Assembly (NCBI RefSeq): GCF_019355395.1
Contig: NZ_CP048829.1
Location: 558,001 to 622,000 of the forward strand
Reading direction: 5' to 3'
Source of the DNA: Chordicoccus furentiruminis
GTDB lineage: Bacteria > Bacillota > Clostridia > Lachnospirales > Lachnospiraceae
Length of the DNA: 64,000 bases
The position numbers and the translations under genes are program-made. Each line of letters opens with the position of its first letter. The stretch's first letter is position 1. The notes below the pieces were generated by a model. That model saw only the letters and a list, made by a program, of their open reading frames with translations, was not told where the DNA came from and ran no database searches. Positions 17,627 to 27,284 of this stretch are shown in pieces.

Positions 17627-18690
17627 GCTTCAACCTCACAACTCTTTCTAAACAGTTCAACCCAATCAGCGGCAACTCTCTTCCAACTGTACCTGTTTTT
17701 CATTTTCGATATCTCATCAAATGTTGGAATGTGTATGTCATTCAAGTCTATAGAGTAATCATTGGGATCAAAAATAGTCGCTATTCCTTCATATATTTCC
17801 GGCAAGCATGTGGCAGAGGATACCATAATAGGCTTTCCGAGAACCAGTGCTTCTAAAGGCGGAAGACCAAATCCTTCATAGAATGAAGGTTGTAAGAATG
17901 CCTTGCATTCCTTTAAAAGTGCTTTGTTCTGTTCGTCAGTCACATACCCAACATAAATTATGTTTACATGTTTAAAATCGTCAGCAGAGGTTCCCCATTT
18001 TTCCTTTAATTGACTTCCAGCAACAACGAATTGTTTATCAGGGTTTCTTTTTGCAACTTCCAAAATCCAATTATAATTTTTATGTTTCGCAATGCTCCCG
18101 AGAGAATAATAATAGTTATCTTTTTCGATAAGCGGAAAAGTATCAAACACTGAAACGTCGCAGTCTACGCGTTCAATATGTTCATAGCCCGCATAGAAAA
18201 CTTCTACTGATTTCTGCGGTTTATGAAGTTTTGAGCAAATGGCCCTTTGTTGATATTCTGAAACTGTCACTATCGTTTTCGCAAAAAGTGAAATCAACCC
18301 GCATGTAATCCTATAATTCATACACGCCTTAAAAGAATCATACGCAAAAGTCTCTAAACGTCTAATATCATGAAGAAGAATGATGCTGTCCTTGCATAGC
18401 GTAATATTATTAGAGAATCCGCAAAAGATACCATGTTCATTGTCGACATAATGCTTCATAACTTTAGTGTTCCAACCTTTTCCATTATATCGAAGTGGAA
18501 TCATCTTTATTGCTTTAAAATCATCTATAAGCAGTTGTCTGCCTTCTGGATAGCATAATCTTACCTCGAACACTTGTGGATTGTCTTGAAGGCATAAATC
18601 AATGTTTCTTAGGCTTTCAACCATATATCTTTGAATGCCACTTATTTTATCTACACATAATTCGGCACCTGATATTATTATTGGCCTCAT
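17623..18690 (-). CDS. Family 4-like glycosyltransferase
   Basis: 355 residues with a GT-B fold. The C-terminal nucleotide-sugar site is clear (LQPSFYEGFGLPPLEALVLG with EGFGLPPLE and GKPIMVSS). The N terminus has a conserved GIQRY segment after ISGAELCVDKISG, typical of transferases in repeat-unit clusters. It adds one sugar to the lipid-linked unit at the inner face of the membrane. Donor and linkage are unknown. The junctions on both sides are 4-nt ATGA overlaps. Confidence 0.88.
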   Translation of the reverse strand: MRPIIISGAELCVDKISGIQRYMVESLRNIDLCLQDNPQVFEVRLCYPEGRQLLIDDFKAIKMIPLRYNGKGWNTKVMKHYVDNEHGIFCGFSNNITLCKDSIILLHDIRRLETFAYDSFKACMNYRITCGLISLFAKTIVTVSEYQQRAICSKLHKPQKSVEVFYAGYEHIERVDCDVSVFDTFPLIEKDNYYYSLGSIAKHKNYNWILEVAKRNPDKQFVVAGSQLKEKWGTSADDFKHVNIIYVGYVTDEQNKALLKECKAFLQPSFYEGFGLPPLEALVLGKPIMVSSATCLPEIYEGIATIFDPNDYSIDLNDIHIPTFDEISKMKNRYSWKRVAADWVELFRKSCEVEA

Positions 18691-19691
18691 ACCTTGGAAC
18701 CCTCCGACTGAATAACTTTTTCGTATAGTTTATAATATTTTTTTGCAATTGCTTCTGTTGAAAATCTCAAAGCATTTTGCTTACCTGCGTTTACTATTCC
18801 TTCTCTGTATTCATTATCGTTGATAATGCGTAGAATACCTCGTCTAATATCTGAAACATCTAAGGGATTCACTAACACTGCTCCATCACCAGCGACACTA
18901 ACCATAGGTTCGATGTTACTTGTGATCACTGGGCGACCGGTGGCTTGAGCCTCAATAATTGGAACTCCGAAGCCCTCATATGTAGACACAAAAGCTAGCA
19001 TATCACAGTTACGATACAGCTCCACCATTTCCGCGTCAGTTATGTGATAAACATTGGTATACTCTACAGAATGCTGCTCCAATGCCTGAATCTGTTCATC
19101 TTTTAACTTTCCCACAATTATTAATTCACAATCTATCCCGTCCACTGCCTCTGCAAGACGAATAAGATTCTTATTATCTTTTGTTCCAATCTGCAAAATT
19201 ACTGGATGGTCCTTATTGAATTTTCTAGGTAAAAAAACATATTCATCGCTTACAGGGCATTCAACTACAAATGTTTTGTTTGCAAGATTTGGGAAAGCAC
19301 CCAACAGCTCCTGTTTTGTCTTTTCCGAAATGCAAGTTATATATTTGCACTTTTTTAATGGATACCTATACCATAACAGTTTAATTATCGCCCTTTTAAA
19401 TCCGCTACTGTTTTCGAGCGAAACCATGTCAAGAACTGTAACAATAGTCTTGTCACTAGGCGTACTTAAGGCGGCATAATACACATCCCCCGTAATGTGA
19501 ATTACATCTCCATTAAGTCTCTTTGCAAATCTCAAATTCTCAAGAATGGAGTCAGGACGTGCTCTATATCTTGGCATGTACTGTTCCTCAACATCTGCCC
19601 TCTTTGCTATTTGTGGGATGATGGAATGGAACACTCTTTCAACACTATATAGTTTTTGTTCCTGACTTCTGAACAGATATATAATATTCAT
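18687..19691 (-). CDS. Family 4-like glycosyltransferase
   Basis: 334 residues with a GT-B fold. The donor-site block reads FVSTYEGFGVPIIEAQATGR, followed by PVITSN. The acceptor domain occupies the N-terminal half. The stop overlaps the start of the next transferase. The GDP-D-rhamnose made by this cluster is a plausible donor, but nothing in the sequence proves it. Confidence 0.88.
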   Translation of the reverse strand: MNIIYLFRSQEQKLYSVERVFHSIIPQIAKRADVEEQYMPRYRARPDSILENLRFAKRLNGDVIHITGDVYYAALSTPSDKTIVTVLDMVSLENSSGFKRAIIKLLWYRYPLKKCKYITCISEKTKQELLGAFPNLANKTFVVECPVSDEYVFLPRKFNKDHPVILQIGTKDNKNLIRLAEAVDGIDCELIIVGKLKDEQIQALEQHSVEYTNVYHITDAEMVELYRNCDMLAFVSTYEGFGVPIIEAQATGRPVITSNIEPMVSVAGDGAVLVNPLDVSDIRRGILRIINDNEYREGIVNAGKQNALRFSTEAIAKKYYKLYEKVIQSEGSKV

Positions 19692-19718
19692 AGCACAGCC
19701 CTTTTGTTTTGTTTCTAA

Positions 19719-21137
19719 TTACTTTGATTTCTTTCTTATGCCTAAAGCTAATTTGATCAAAAGTAATGCAATGATTGTCTGAACAACGCTGATTGTTTTG
19801 GTGACAATATCACCCTCGATATACGAGAACAAAGCATATCCAATTGTTAAGTATAGTAATTGTGAATACAAGTATTTATTCTCGACGCGAATACTTTCAA
19901 GCTTTTTAATACCTTTAGCGTATAAAAAGCTTAATATTAAAACGCCCAGGTAACCATAACTTGCAAACGCATCCCCCAAAAAACCAATACTCAAATTATT
20001 ATACTGAACTGCAGGATAATGCAGTAATGTATATGTAACATAACTTCCATTATTCACTATCGGTTTATTAGGCCACAACGCTCGTGGCACTATCCCTGCA
20101 AGAAATCTAGCAATCATGCCCTTCGCTTCAGTTCTATATGCAATGATGTCAGCTATTTCAGTATTTACTACATAATAAGCTTCATCATAATATTGCAAGC
20201 GATTGCTATAATACTCGAGGATATTATTGTTTCTATTGTACGCAATTACAGAAGACAAATTAATCGAATATGTTGTTGCGTACTTAGCATTATCCCTTAT
20301 CATACTAATCGCAGGAAATACAACTATTGCAACTAGAATTAACAAAACAATATATCTTTTCTTTAGTTTTCTTATGCCTTCGCTAAATATGATGCAAACA
20401 ATCAGTGCTTCGTATAAGATAGCCCCTTTCCATGCCTGTAAAAAAGCAAGTATAATTGTTGGAACAATATATGCACTATACAACAGAAGATTCTTAATAT
20501 TTCTTTTCCGGTTGAATTCGACTAAAAATGCATAGGCTAGTCCTTTAGCCATTGTTGTAAAAATACCGAATAATGCATCATAAGTGCCAAAGTTCAAAAA
20601 GGTTGAGCTTCTTATATTGTTAAATCTATACCCATATCCTATTAATAAGCATATTCCAAATAATAGTACCGCTTTATATGAGTTAATTGCATCATGAAAA
20701 TCATAGGATTTACCCAGATCACTTTCCCCGTCGCTTTGATAGGTTCTACTATTTCCGAAAAAAAACTTTATATTATATGCGCAGGCAAAGGAAATCACCA
20801 TTATCAGCGTAGCTAACGATGTCTTTATATGAAAAACTTCATTATTCTGTAATGGAATTGGCGCAAAATCCATCAGTAATCCAGGAAAGAGATTGACCAA
20901 ATAATACCTAGAGAAAAAACCCACTCCAATCATTATTAAAAATATTAAATTATTGATAGAAAATAAGCTTTGAGATCTATCATAAATATATCTAACCGAA
21001 ATAAAGAACGCGATCGTCATTATTAAGTGAGCGAACAACATTCCAACGCTTTCGGAATTTTTTATAGTAGAAATAGTATTTAAAAATAGATATAGCATTG
21101 AAAGTGTTAGTTGGACGGCAGTCTCTTGTTTTTTCAT
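19719..21137 (-). CDS. Wzy-type O-antigen/polysaccharide polymerase
   Basis: 472 residues with about 11-12 predicted membrane helices and a large extracytoplasmic loop around residues 290-380 (it contains RALWPNKPIVNNGSYVTYTL in part). Sequence conservation is low, as usual for Wzy. Identity rests on topology, on an Arg-rich outer loop and on its place between transferases and near Wzx. It should polymerise the flipped repeat units. The start overlaps the stop of the upstream transferase. Confidence 0.82.
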   Translation of the reverse strand: MKKQETAVQLTLSMLYLFLNTISTIKNSESVGMLFAHLIMTIAFFISVRYIYDRSQSLFSINNLIFLIMIGVGFFSRYYLVNLFPGLLMDFAPIPLQNNEVFHIKTSLATLIMVISFACAYNIKFFFGNSRTYQSDGESDLGKSYDFHDAINSYKAVLLFGICLLIGYGYRFNNIRSSTFLNFGTYDALFGIFTTMAKGLAYAFLVEFNRKRNIKNLLLYSAYIVPTIILAFLQAWKGAILYEALIVCIIFSEGIRKLKKRYIVLLILVAIVVFPAISMIRDNAKYATTYSINLSSVIAYNRNNNILEYYSNRLQYYDEAYYVVNTEIADIIAYRTEAKGMIARFLAGIVPRALWPNKPIVNNGSYVTYTLLHYPAVQYNNLSIGFLGDAFASYGYLGVLILSFLYAKGIKKLESIRVENKYLYSQLLYLTIGYALFSYIEGDIVTKTISVVQTIIALLLIKLALGIRKKSK

Positions 21138-22270
21138 TTATCCATCCCTACCGCATATATTGCTCTCATATACTTCTCGTAGAGTTCATCTTTCTTAAGT
21201 CTAGCCTCTACATATTTTTTAATTTTTGCAATTGAGTTATCATTTTCTGATTGATTTTTTTGAATTATCTTATTTATTGCTTCTACATATTTGTCTCTAT
21301 CATCTAACGCAATGTCCCATCCTGCTCCAGCTTCTTCTAGCCCTCTCCACGGCGTTTGATCACTGATAATTACAGGTGTTCCCACTATCAAACTCTCAGC
21401 GATCACGTGTCCATAATTTTCGCTAAGTGTCGGAAACATGAAGGCATCATACTGGCTAAACACCTCATGCACCTGGTCATGTCCAACCAATCCTATATAA
21501 TTCACTTTCACATTCTCAGGCAGCTTCTTCATCTCATCTTGACACTGCTTCCAGTAATCTTCATCTTCAATCGGCCCATAGATATCAAATTCTACTTTTC
21601 CTTTTATCTCCTTGAAAAGTGAGATGGCATACAATAGATTCTTCTTCGGATGAATACGTGAGAGGAATACAAAGCGTCCTTTTCCTGCAATCTTCTCTCT
21701 TCTTGGATACTCTTGCTTTGATATTGATGGAATATTGTCTAAGCGATGAATACGGTCATCAGCAACTTTCATAAGCTGTTTTATTGCCTCTGTCTCTTCT
21801 CCGCTTGTCGATTGCCAGTGAATATTCTTAGCGAGTCCAACGGCTCTAACCATCTCTAAATATGGTAACTTCTTCCATTTCTTCAGATTGAAAGCCCCCG
21901 CACACAATTCACCACGTGGAGCCAAGAGGACAGGAAGACTATGTTTTTTAGCGAGTTGAAGGCACGGCAGTACACACGGCTGGAAAAAGCCTTGAAGATA
22001 AAGGATATCTGGTTTCTTTTCCGAAATAACTCTTTCAAACGTAGTCTTGTTATACTCCGAATCAGGAACATAAAGAACCTTACAATTTCCACGATCATTC
22101 CATCCTTCGCGGATGCTTTCGAATCGCTTAGTTTCAAAAAGGTCATGTTCTCGAGTGACAATAAAACATTCATGCTCTTTCATTAAAGAGCAAAAATTGT
22201 CTATACTAACAGGTGGCCCTCCATATTTTTTCCCCGGAAAGAAACCTCCCATAACAATCAGAATCTTCAT
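21134..22270 (-). CDS. Family 4-like glycosyltransferase
   Basis: 378 residues with a GT-B fold. The N-terminal glycine-rich loop MGGFFPGKKYGGPPVS, a KR-type hinge near FVFLSRIHPKKN, and the donor site FPTLSENYGHVIAESLIVGT (E..Y/E spacing) with PVIISD are visible. It is the usual inverting or retaining GT4 layout. It lies 1 nt from the next transferase upstream. The sugar donor is unknown. Confidence 0.9.
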   Translation of the reverse strand: MKILIVMGGFFPGKKYGGPPVSIDNFCSLMKEHECFIVTREHDLFETKRFESIREGWNDRGNCKVLYVPDSEYNKTTFERVISEKKPDILYLQGFFQPCVLPCLQLAKKHSLPVLLAPRGELCAGAFNLKKWKKLPYLEMVRAVGLAKNIHWQSTSGEETEAIKQLMKVADDRIHRLDNIPSISKQEYPRREKIAGKGRFVFLSRIHPKKNLLYAISLFKEIKGKVEFDIYGPIEDEDYWKQCQDEMKKLPENVKVNYIGLVGHDQVHEVFSQYDAFMFPTLSENYGHVIAESLIVGTPVIISDQTPWRGLEEAGAGWDIALDDRDKYVEAINKIIQKNQSENDNSIAKIKKYVEARLKKDELYEKYMRAIYAVGMDK

Positions 22271-22271
22271 C

Positions 22272-23480
22272 TCACTTCAACCTTCTTTGAATAATCTCAT
22301 AGCCGCGCTCAACAGTATAATTGTCCTGTAGGTACTCGTATCCAATTTCCCCAAGTCTACTAGTATCCGCGTTTATCGCTACGGTGACTAATTGTCCAAA
22401 AGCCTCTATATTATTGCTCTCACACCACCAACCGAATCCGCCATCTACAATAACTTTCCCGATATCTGTATTGGGATCCGTGCAAGCTAATACTGGAAGC
22501 TTCGCTTGCATATAGCCCAGTAAACGACTCGGGAAATTTGGAATCGTAAATCTATTATCAAGGAAGATTAAGCCAACATCACTTGCCGCAACAACAGTAT
22601 CGTAATCTTCCTTCGGAAGTCGTTTCATGAATTTGAAGTTATCCTGAGGACTACTATTATAGAATTCTTCTAGTTTTCCATAATCCGTCCCGTCACCAAC
22701 GATAAAAAAGAAAGCATTTTTATTATCCTTTTGACTTTTAATGCACTCAATCAAGAAGTCTATCCCCTGCGGACGACCAAGGTTACCGCCATAAACGAAT
22801 ACTTTCTTATCGATAGGGATGCCATATTTGTTTCTTATCTTTTCTCTAGTCTTTCCATCTATGCTCTTATCCACTATCTCAATAACATTTGGGCATACTT
22901 CAACTTTTGACTTTTCCACTTCATGATTGTGGTCAAGAACATACTGGACGTTAGCAGGTGACATACATCCAATTGTATCCGATATCTGATATAGCTTTTT
23001 CTCTTTCCTTCTGAAATATTTATAAAGAAGCCCTTTAATACCTGTTGTACTCATTATTCCGATATCCACAGCGTTCTGTGGGAAAATGTCTTTCAGAAGC
23101 AAATAAGTCTTGGCTCTATCATGCTTCTTGACATATTCAACGACTTTCACAAATGTGATGGGTGGTGTCGGATAAAGAACGAGGTCAAATTTCACATCAG
23201 AAAAGTATTTCTTAATCGCTTTTAGAAACTGCGATTCAATCATCACTGTACTAATGCCTTTTTCAATAAAGTTAGTCTTTTGAATGTTCCCTGTTTTGAC
23301 TTTGAGAATTACAGAGTTTTCTTCCTCTATAAGCTGAGTTTCCTTTCCTTCCCGCCTTTCGGTAGGAGAAAGAATATATATTTTATCTCCGTGACGGATA
23401 AATTCCCTCAAGAGATCTGTATACCCTTCACTCTCATTAATAGACCAGTATCGTCCTAAACTCAAAAAGAGAATATTCAT
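22272..23480 (-). CDS. WbuB-like glycosyltransferase
   Basis: 402 residues from the ATG at 23480 (MNILFLSLGRYW), preceded by AGAGG; a longer frame to 23522 lacks a ribosome site. It has the N-terminal ERREGKET segment and the donor-binding IFLDNRFTIPNFPSRLLGYM block of WbuB-type transferases. WbuB of E. coli O26 is known to transfer L-FucNAc. Since this cluster makes UDP-L-FucNAc, FucNAc transfer is a reasonable inference, not a proof. Confidence 0.82.
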   Translation of the reverse strand: MNILFLSLGRYWSINESEGYTDLLREFIRHGDKIYILSPTERREGKETQLIEEENSVILKVKTGNIQKTNFIEKGISTVMIESQFLKAIKKYFSDVKFDLVLYPTPPITFVKVVEYVKKHDRAKTYLLLKDIFPQNAVDIGIMSTTGIKGLLYKYFRRKEKKLYQISDTIGCMSPANVQYVLDHNHEVEKSKVEVCPNVIEIVDKSIDGKTREKIRNKYGIPIDKKVFVYGGNLGRPQGIDFLIECIKSQKDNKNAFFFIVGDGTDYGKLEEFYNSSPQDNFKFMKRLPKEDYDTVVAASDVGLIFLDNRFTIPNFPSRLLGYMQAKLPVLACTDPNTDIGKVIVDGGFGWWCESNNIEAFGQLVTVAINADTSRLGEIGYEYLQDNYTVERGYEIIQRRLK

Positions 23481-23484
23481 CTCA

Positions 23485-24522
23485 TTAACCTCTATACTTC
23501 GGGAAGTATCCCGGATTATCAATCTCGGTTCTTAATCCGAGCAATTCATCATATTGTTCTTGGTCGTAGATCCGTTTCCCTATATAAAAATGATTTAGAT
23601 CACCCTTGTAAAACGCTCTCTTAAACTTAAAAAGGCTGTCCTCGCCGGACCCAACACCACCGCCAAGATAAAGCGTCTTGTATCCATTAGCACATCCCCA
23701 GAGTGCTGCCTGGAATAGCAGAAGATTGGTAGGGGCCAAGGAGCTAAACTCGCGAAGAGATCCGGAAAGGTGATAATTCATTCTTCCGTTCGTAGCGAGC
23801 ATTATGCTAGCTGCTATGACCTGGCCTTCCTTCTCTGCCCAGAAAACCTGTGCATTCTGTGGGAGGTCCGCTAGAACAGACTGATAAAACTCCGGCCCAA
23901 AGTAGTAGTACTCTTCTGCATCATCTTTATCCATGGTGCCGTTATAGATAGTACGGAACTTCTCGTAGATTTCCGGGAACCTTCCGTTGTATATAACAAT
24001 GCCATTCTTAATAGCCTTCCGGATCATGTTCCGGTTTTTGCTAATGATGTTATTCCAGATGTCCTCAGGGGAACTAAGCTCCATATGAACAACTTCACCT
24101 AGCTGGATCACCTCATAGAAAGGTCGAGATGCATCATGGTTTTTTACCATTGGATGGAACCTGACAAACTCGCTAATAATGCCGTTCTTTTCAATCCATC
24201 TCTCATACTCTTCAAATAATCGCTCTGTATTTTCGCCTTCTATAATCCAGCCACCATAGCCATAGGGTGTTGCAAAATCGAAGTACTGCCCTTCTTCGAT
24301 TTTTCCTTTAAAGCGCTCATCTTTCGCCACATCACGCTTCATTACCACGTTGATTCCGCGTGTACCATATTCTTCATAAAAGAACAGAAGAGGTTCACCG
24401 TCTCCATGAAGCTGAAAAGCTTTTACATATCCACTAAGCCAATAAACATCATATTCCTTAAAGGAACGCACAATGGCATCCCACTGTTCAGATTGCTCTA
24501 AGGTATATACTTTGAGCACCAT
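23485..24522 (-). CDS. FemAB-like GNAT acyltransferase
   Basis: 345 residues from the ATG at 24522, which follows GGAAGGAGG. It has the double-GNAT architecture of FemAB/FemX proteins. The second domain contains YHLSGSLREFSSLAPTNLLL and the glycine-rich LYLGGGVGSGEDSLFKFKR. FemX relatives use aminoacyl-tRNA on lipid II. Relatives inside polysaccharide clusters are thought to acylate amino sugars. Its start overlaps the stop of the PLP-enzyme gene by one base (TAATG), so the two are coupled and may act in sequence: one makes an amino sugar, the other acylates it. Confidence 0.8.
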   Translation of the reverse strand: MVLKVYTLEQSEQWDAIVRSFKEYDVYWLSGYVKAFQLHGDGEPLLFFYEEYGTRGINVVMKRDVAKDERFKGKIEEGQYFDFATPYGYGGWIIEGENTERLFEEYERWIEKNGIISEFVRFHPMVKNHDASRPFYEVIQLGEVVHMELSSPEDIWNNIISKNRNMIRKAIKNGIVIYNGRFPEIYEKFRTIYNGTMDKDDAEEYYYFGPEFYQSVLADLPQNAQVFWAEKEGQVIAASIMLATNGRMNYHLSGSLREFSSLAPTNLLLFQAALWGCANGYKTLYLGGGVGSGEDSLFKFKRAFYKGDLNHFYIGKRIYDQEQYDELLGLRTEIDNPGYFPKYRG

Positions 24523-25526
24523 TATGCCTCCTTCCAAAATGCTTTTATCGTCTCCACCATTCGATACATATCTTCCTCTGTGTATCTCTGATCACAAACA
24601 AGACTTAACTCGTTCTGGTATATATGTGCAGTTCTCTCATCCAGCTTGTGGTATTCGCTCACAGGCCAGTGTACAGGACAATAGATTTCATTTTTAATGA
24701 GATGACGTCGCAGAATATCTCGCTTTCCATCCGGTACTGAAATAGGAACAAACATTGGGGTGTCTACGGATGAGAGATGAGGGAAGATAAGCCAGTCAGG
24801 GAATGCTTTTCTCAGCACTTCCGCGTTGACTCTTCTTCTTTTTCTTATTCCCTTCACATCCAAACGCTGTGCTAATCCAATATCTCTATCAGCTGCCCGG
24901 ACTATCCCAACATGCTCCAATGTTTCCTCAGCTTCTTCAAATATTCTCAGATAGCCCTTCTCTTCTCTTCCACCACTTATATACTCAGCCTTTTCAGCCA
25001 TCGCTCTCATGCGTAATTCTGTGTATCCCTGATCATTCTGCTCCATAGTCTCAAGCCTATGTCCATCTTTCGCCCACGCATATCCGCCTGTCCAGACTCC
25101 GCACCACTTGCGAAGAGAGCCAAAGTAATAATCTGCATCGGAATATGTCGTAGAGAAAATAGAATGGGTCACATCACGAATGACCGTGCCTTTAAATCCA
25201 CTCAGGTCAGGAATGGCTCCTGTATATCCGAAATAATCAATAAGAAATAGGACGTCACAGTCAAATAACCACTCTTGGATAAGTCGTCCTTCGCTCCAAT
25301 AAACAGGATAAAAGTGTATCTCCAATTCCGCATCAGCAAAGGGCTTTATCATACTGTCACAGCACCAGGAGGGCAAGGATACGCTCCTCACCTCTCCCAG
25401 ATCTGTGATTATTGCCTGTAGAGCACTTCTACCAGAGAGAAACCACTGTGCGAATTCCGGGAACAGTTTGTTCTGCTGATCTATCGTGGGAACATCCCAG
25501 AATTCACTACCGATTTCTCTCTTCAT
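24522..25526 (-). CDS. DegT/DnrJ-like PLP-dependent aminotransferase, divergent
   Basis: 334 residues with the fold-type I layout. SLPSWCCDSMIKPF sits near the start, the FLIDYFGYTG segment follows, and the probable Schiff-base lysine is in GSLRKWCGVWTGGYA. The C terminus carries the sugar-binding HWPVSEY segment. It is shorter and clearly different from the canonical aminotransferase at 28183. The likely role is transfer of an amino group to a keto sugar or related intermediate supplied by the epimerase/dehydratase at 25531. The substrate is unknown. Confidence 0.78.
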   Translation of the reverse strand: MKREIGSEFWDVPTIDQQNKLFPEFAQWFLSGRSALQAIITDLGEVRSVSLPSWCCDSMIKPFADAELEIHFYPVYWSEGRLIQEWLFDCDVLFLIDYFGYTGAIPDLSGFKGTVIRDVTHSIFSTTYSDADYYFGSLRKWCGVWTGGYAWAKDGHRLETMEQNDQGYTELRMRAMAEKAEYISGGREEKGYLRIFEEAEETLEHVGIVRAADRDIGLAQRLDVKGIRKRRRVNAEVLRKAFPDWLIFPHLSSVDTPMFVPISVPDGKRDILRRHLIKNEIYCPVHWPVSEYHKLDERTAHIYQNELSLVCDQRYTEEDMYRMVETIKAFWKEA

Positions 25527-25530
25527 TTTC

Positions 25531-26532
25531 TTACACCCCTCTCAGGCTCTTGAAGCGGTCAAACTGCGCCTCGTATTTGTAATCCTCAAACAGCTTATGA
25601 ACAGTCATAACCGGCTCGTATCCAAGGTCTTCCTTTGCGTTTGTGATATCCATCAGGAATCCACCGCCACTCTTGCCGGGATGATACTCGATTGTGGACG
25701 GGTTGTCCTTCGGAGAGAACACGTCAATAATTGCCTGGCACTGTTCCTGAAGGGTCACCGGAATTCCAGTTCCCACGTTGTAAATCTCATGATCCTTGCC
25801 ATTGAAGAGAATCGCTTTACAGAGCATTTGGGCACAGTCGTATACATGAACCATATCCTTCGCATAGTTCGGATCGCCCCAGAGTTCCAACGGTTCACTG
25901 TTTTTGGCTCGATTAATCTGCTTGTACAGCGGGCGCATCGTCTTCACGCCATTCGGGTAATAGTACTGGAATGTACTGTATTCATAAATAGTCGGGAAAC
26001 GGAAGATAAAGTACTTCAGACCATATTCCTTCAAATAGTGCTTCAGCATCTCGATAGCAGTGTTCTTGGAGATAACATACATCGCATGGTCACCACTGTA
26101 ATCGAAGTAGGGTGGCAGATGCGGATCGAGCACGCGAGTCGGATCTTCAAGGGAATACAGGCTGATATCAAAGACTGTCTGGCTAAAGAGCACACGGTCA
26201 GCCTTAACCTTACGGCAGTATTCCAATACATTGTAGGTGCCCATGATGTTGGTCTGAAGATACTTCTCACCGCTGTAGTCATCCATATAGGAAGGAATCG
26301 TAGCAGCCAGAAGGATTACAGCATACACATCTTCCTGCGGCAGTTTCTCAAAGTCTGCCTTATTCAGCATGTCCACCTGGACAAACTTTACACCGAACTG
26401 ATCGAACACATCGGTATTCCGACGTCCAGTCGCTACGACCTCGAATCCCTTTTCAGGAAGAAATTCCGATGCGTATTTGGTAACATAGGAGCCTACATTA
26501 CCGGTTGCGCCAAAGATAATCACTTTTTTCAT
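25531..26532 (-). CDS. NAD-dependent epimerase/dehydratase
   Basis: 333 residues from the ATG at 26532 (MKKVIIFGATGNVGSYV), preceded by GAGGAG. It is an extended SDR protein with the GATGNVG dinucleotide loop, SQTVFD, and an active-site Y-x3-K in MYVISKNTA. It is related to UDP-glucose 4-epimerases and nucleotide-sugar dehydratases. It ends 4 nt before the PLP-enzyme gene. Together with that gene and the FemAB-like gene it forms a compact three-gene module for one modified sugar. Confidence 0.85.
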   Translation of the reverse strand: MKKVIIFGATGNVGSYVTKYASEFLPEKGFEVVATGRRNTDVFDQFGVKFVQVDMLNKADFEKLPQEDVYAVILLAATIPSYMDDYSGEKYLQTNIMGTYNVLEYCRKVKADRVLFSQTVFDISLYSLEDPTRVLDPHLPPYFDYSGDHAMYVISKNTAIEMLKHYLKEYGLKYFIFRFPTIYEYSTFQYYYPNGVKTMRPLYKQINRAKNSEPLELWGDPNYAKDMVHVYDCAQMLCKAILFNGKDHEIYNVGTGIPVTLQEQCQAIIDVFSPKDNPSTIEYHPGKSGGGFLMDITNAKEDLGYEPVMTVHKLFEDYKYEAQFDRFKSLRGV

Positions 26533-26588
26533 ATTGCTTTTCTCCTCGTATAATTTCTCGTCCACTTTTTTATCCTCATCAGTTGGAC

Positions 26589-27281
26589 TCACCTGACGGG
26601 TCCGCTAATTCCCGTTTCGTCCCATTCTTTTTGTCGTTCAATGTTAAATGCAACAGGCCTCTCAGCGCCTTGACCAATGTCTTCATGCTTAAAAACTACT
26701 GCTACTGTCTGGAAGATAGTCTTCACATCCAAAATGAAAGAACAGTGATCGACATAATAAAGATCGTACTCAAAACGCTTCTTCCACGATGCTGAGTTTC
26801 GACCGTGTACTTGAGCCCATCCGGTCAAACCTGGCCGAACATCATGCCGACGCATCTCTTCTTTCGTGTAATAAGGGAGATAAATTGTGGCGAGTGGTCT
26901 TGGCCCCACAATACTCATATCTCCTATGAAGATGTTCCAGAGTTCAGGCAATTCGTCCAGGCTGGCTGCGCGGAGAATTCTACCGAGCTTAGGGAGTCGC
27001 TCCTCATCAGTCAGGATATCAATGCCCTTTTCGATGCACTCAAGCCTCTCTTTATCTGTGAGCTTCCTGCCATCTCGTGTCTGGGGATCAAGCATGGTGC
27101 GGAACTTGAACATTTTGAAAATCTTACCTTTATAGCCTGGACGTTCCTGCTTGAAAATCACTGGAGAACCAAGTTTAACTCGAACCAAGATTGCCACAAT
27201 GAGCAGAATTGGTGACAGAATAATCAATGCCAGTCCTGATAGGACAATATCTATCACTCGTTTAATAAAGTGTTTGTACAC
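26589..27281 (-). CDS. PglC-type initiating sugar-phosphate transferase
   Basis: 230 residues of the small monotopic phosphoglycosyltransferase class. There is one N-terminal re-entrant/hydrophobic helix (VIDIVLSGLALIILSPILLI), then the catalytic KFRTM, the Asp-Glu dyad in ASLDELPELWNI, and VGPRPL. It loads a sugar phosphate onto undecaprenyl phosphate to start the repeat unit. Small PglC enzymes often use UDP-diNAcBac-like donors, which fits the PglF- and PglE-like genes upstream. A second, larger initiating transferase lies at 32034. Confidence 0.92.
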   Translation of the reverse strand: MYKHFIKRVIDIVLSGLALIILSPILLIVAILVRVKLGSPVIFKQERPGYKGKIFKMFKFRTMLDPQTRDGRKLTDKERLECIEKGIDILTDEERLPKLGRILRAASLDELPELWNIFIGDMSIVGPRPLATIYLPYYTKEEMRRHDVRPGLTGWAQVHGRNSASWKKRFEYDLYYVDHCSFILDVKTIFQTVAVVFKHEDIGQGAERPVAFNIERQKEWDETGISGPVR

Positions 27282-27284
27282 AAT

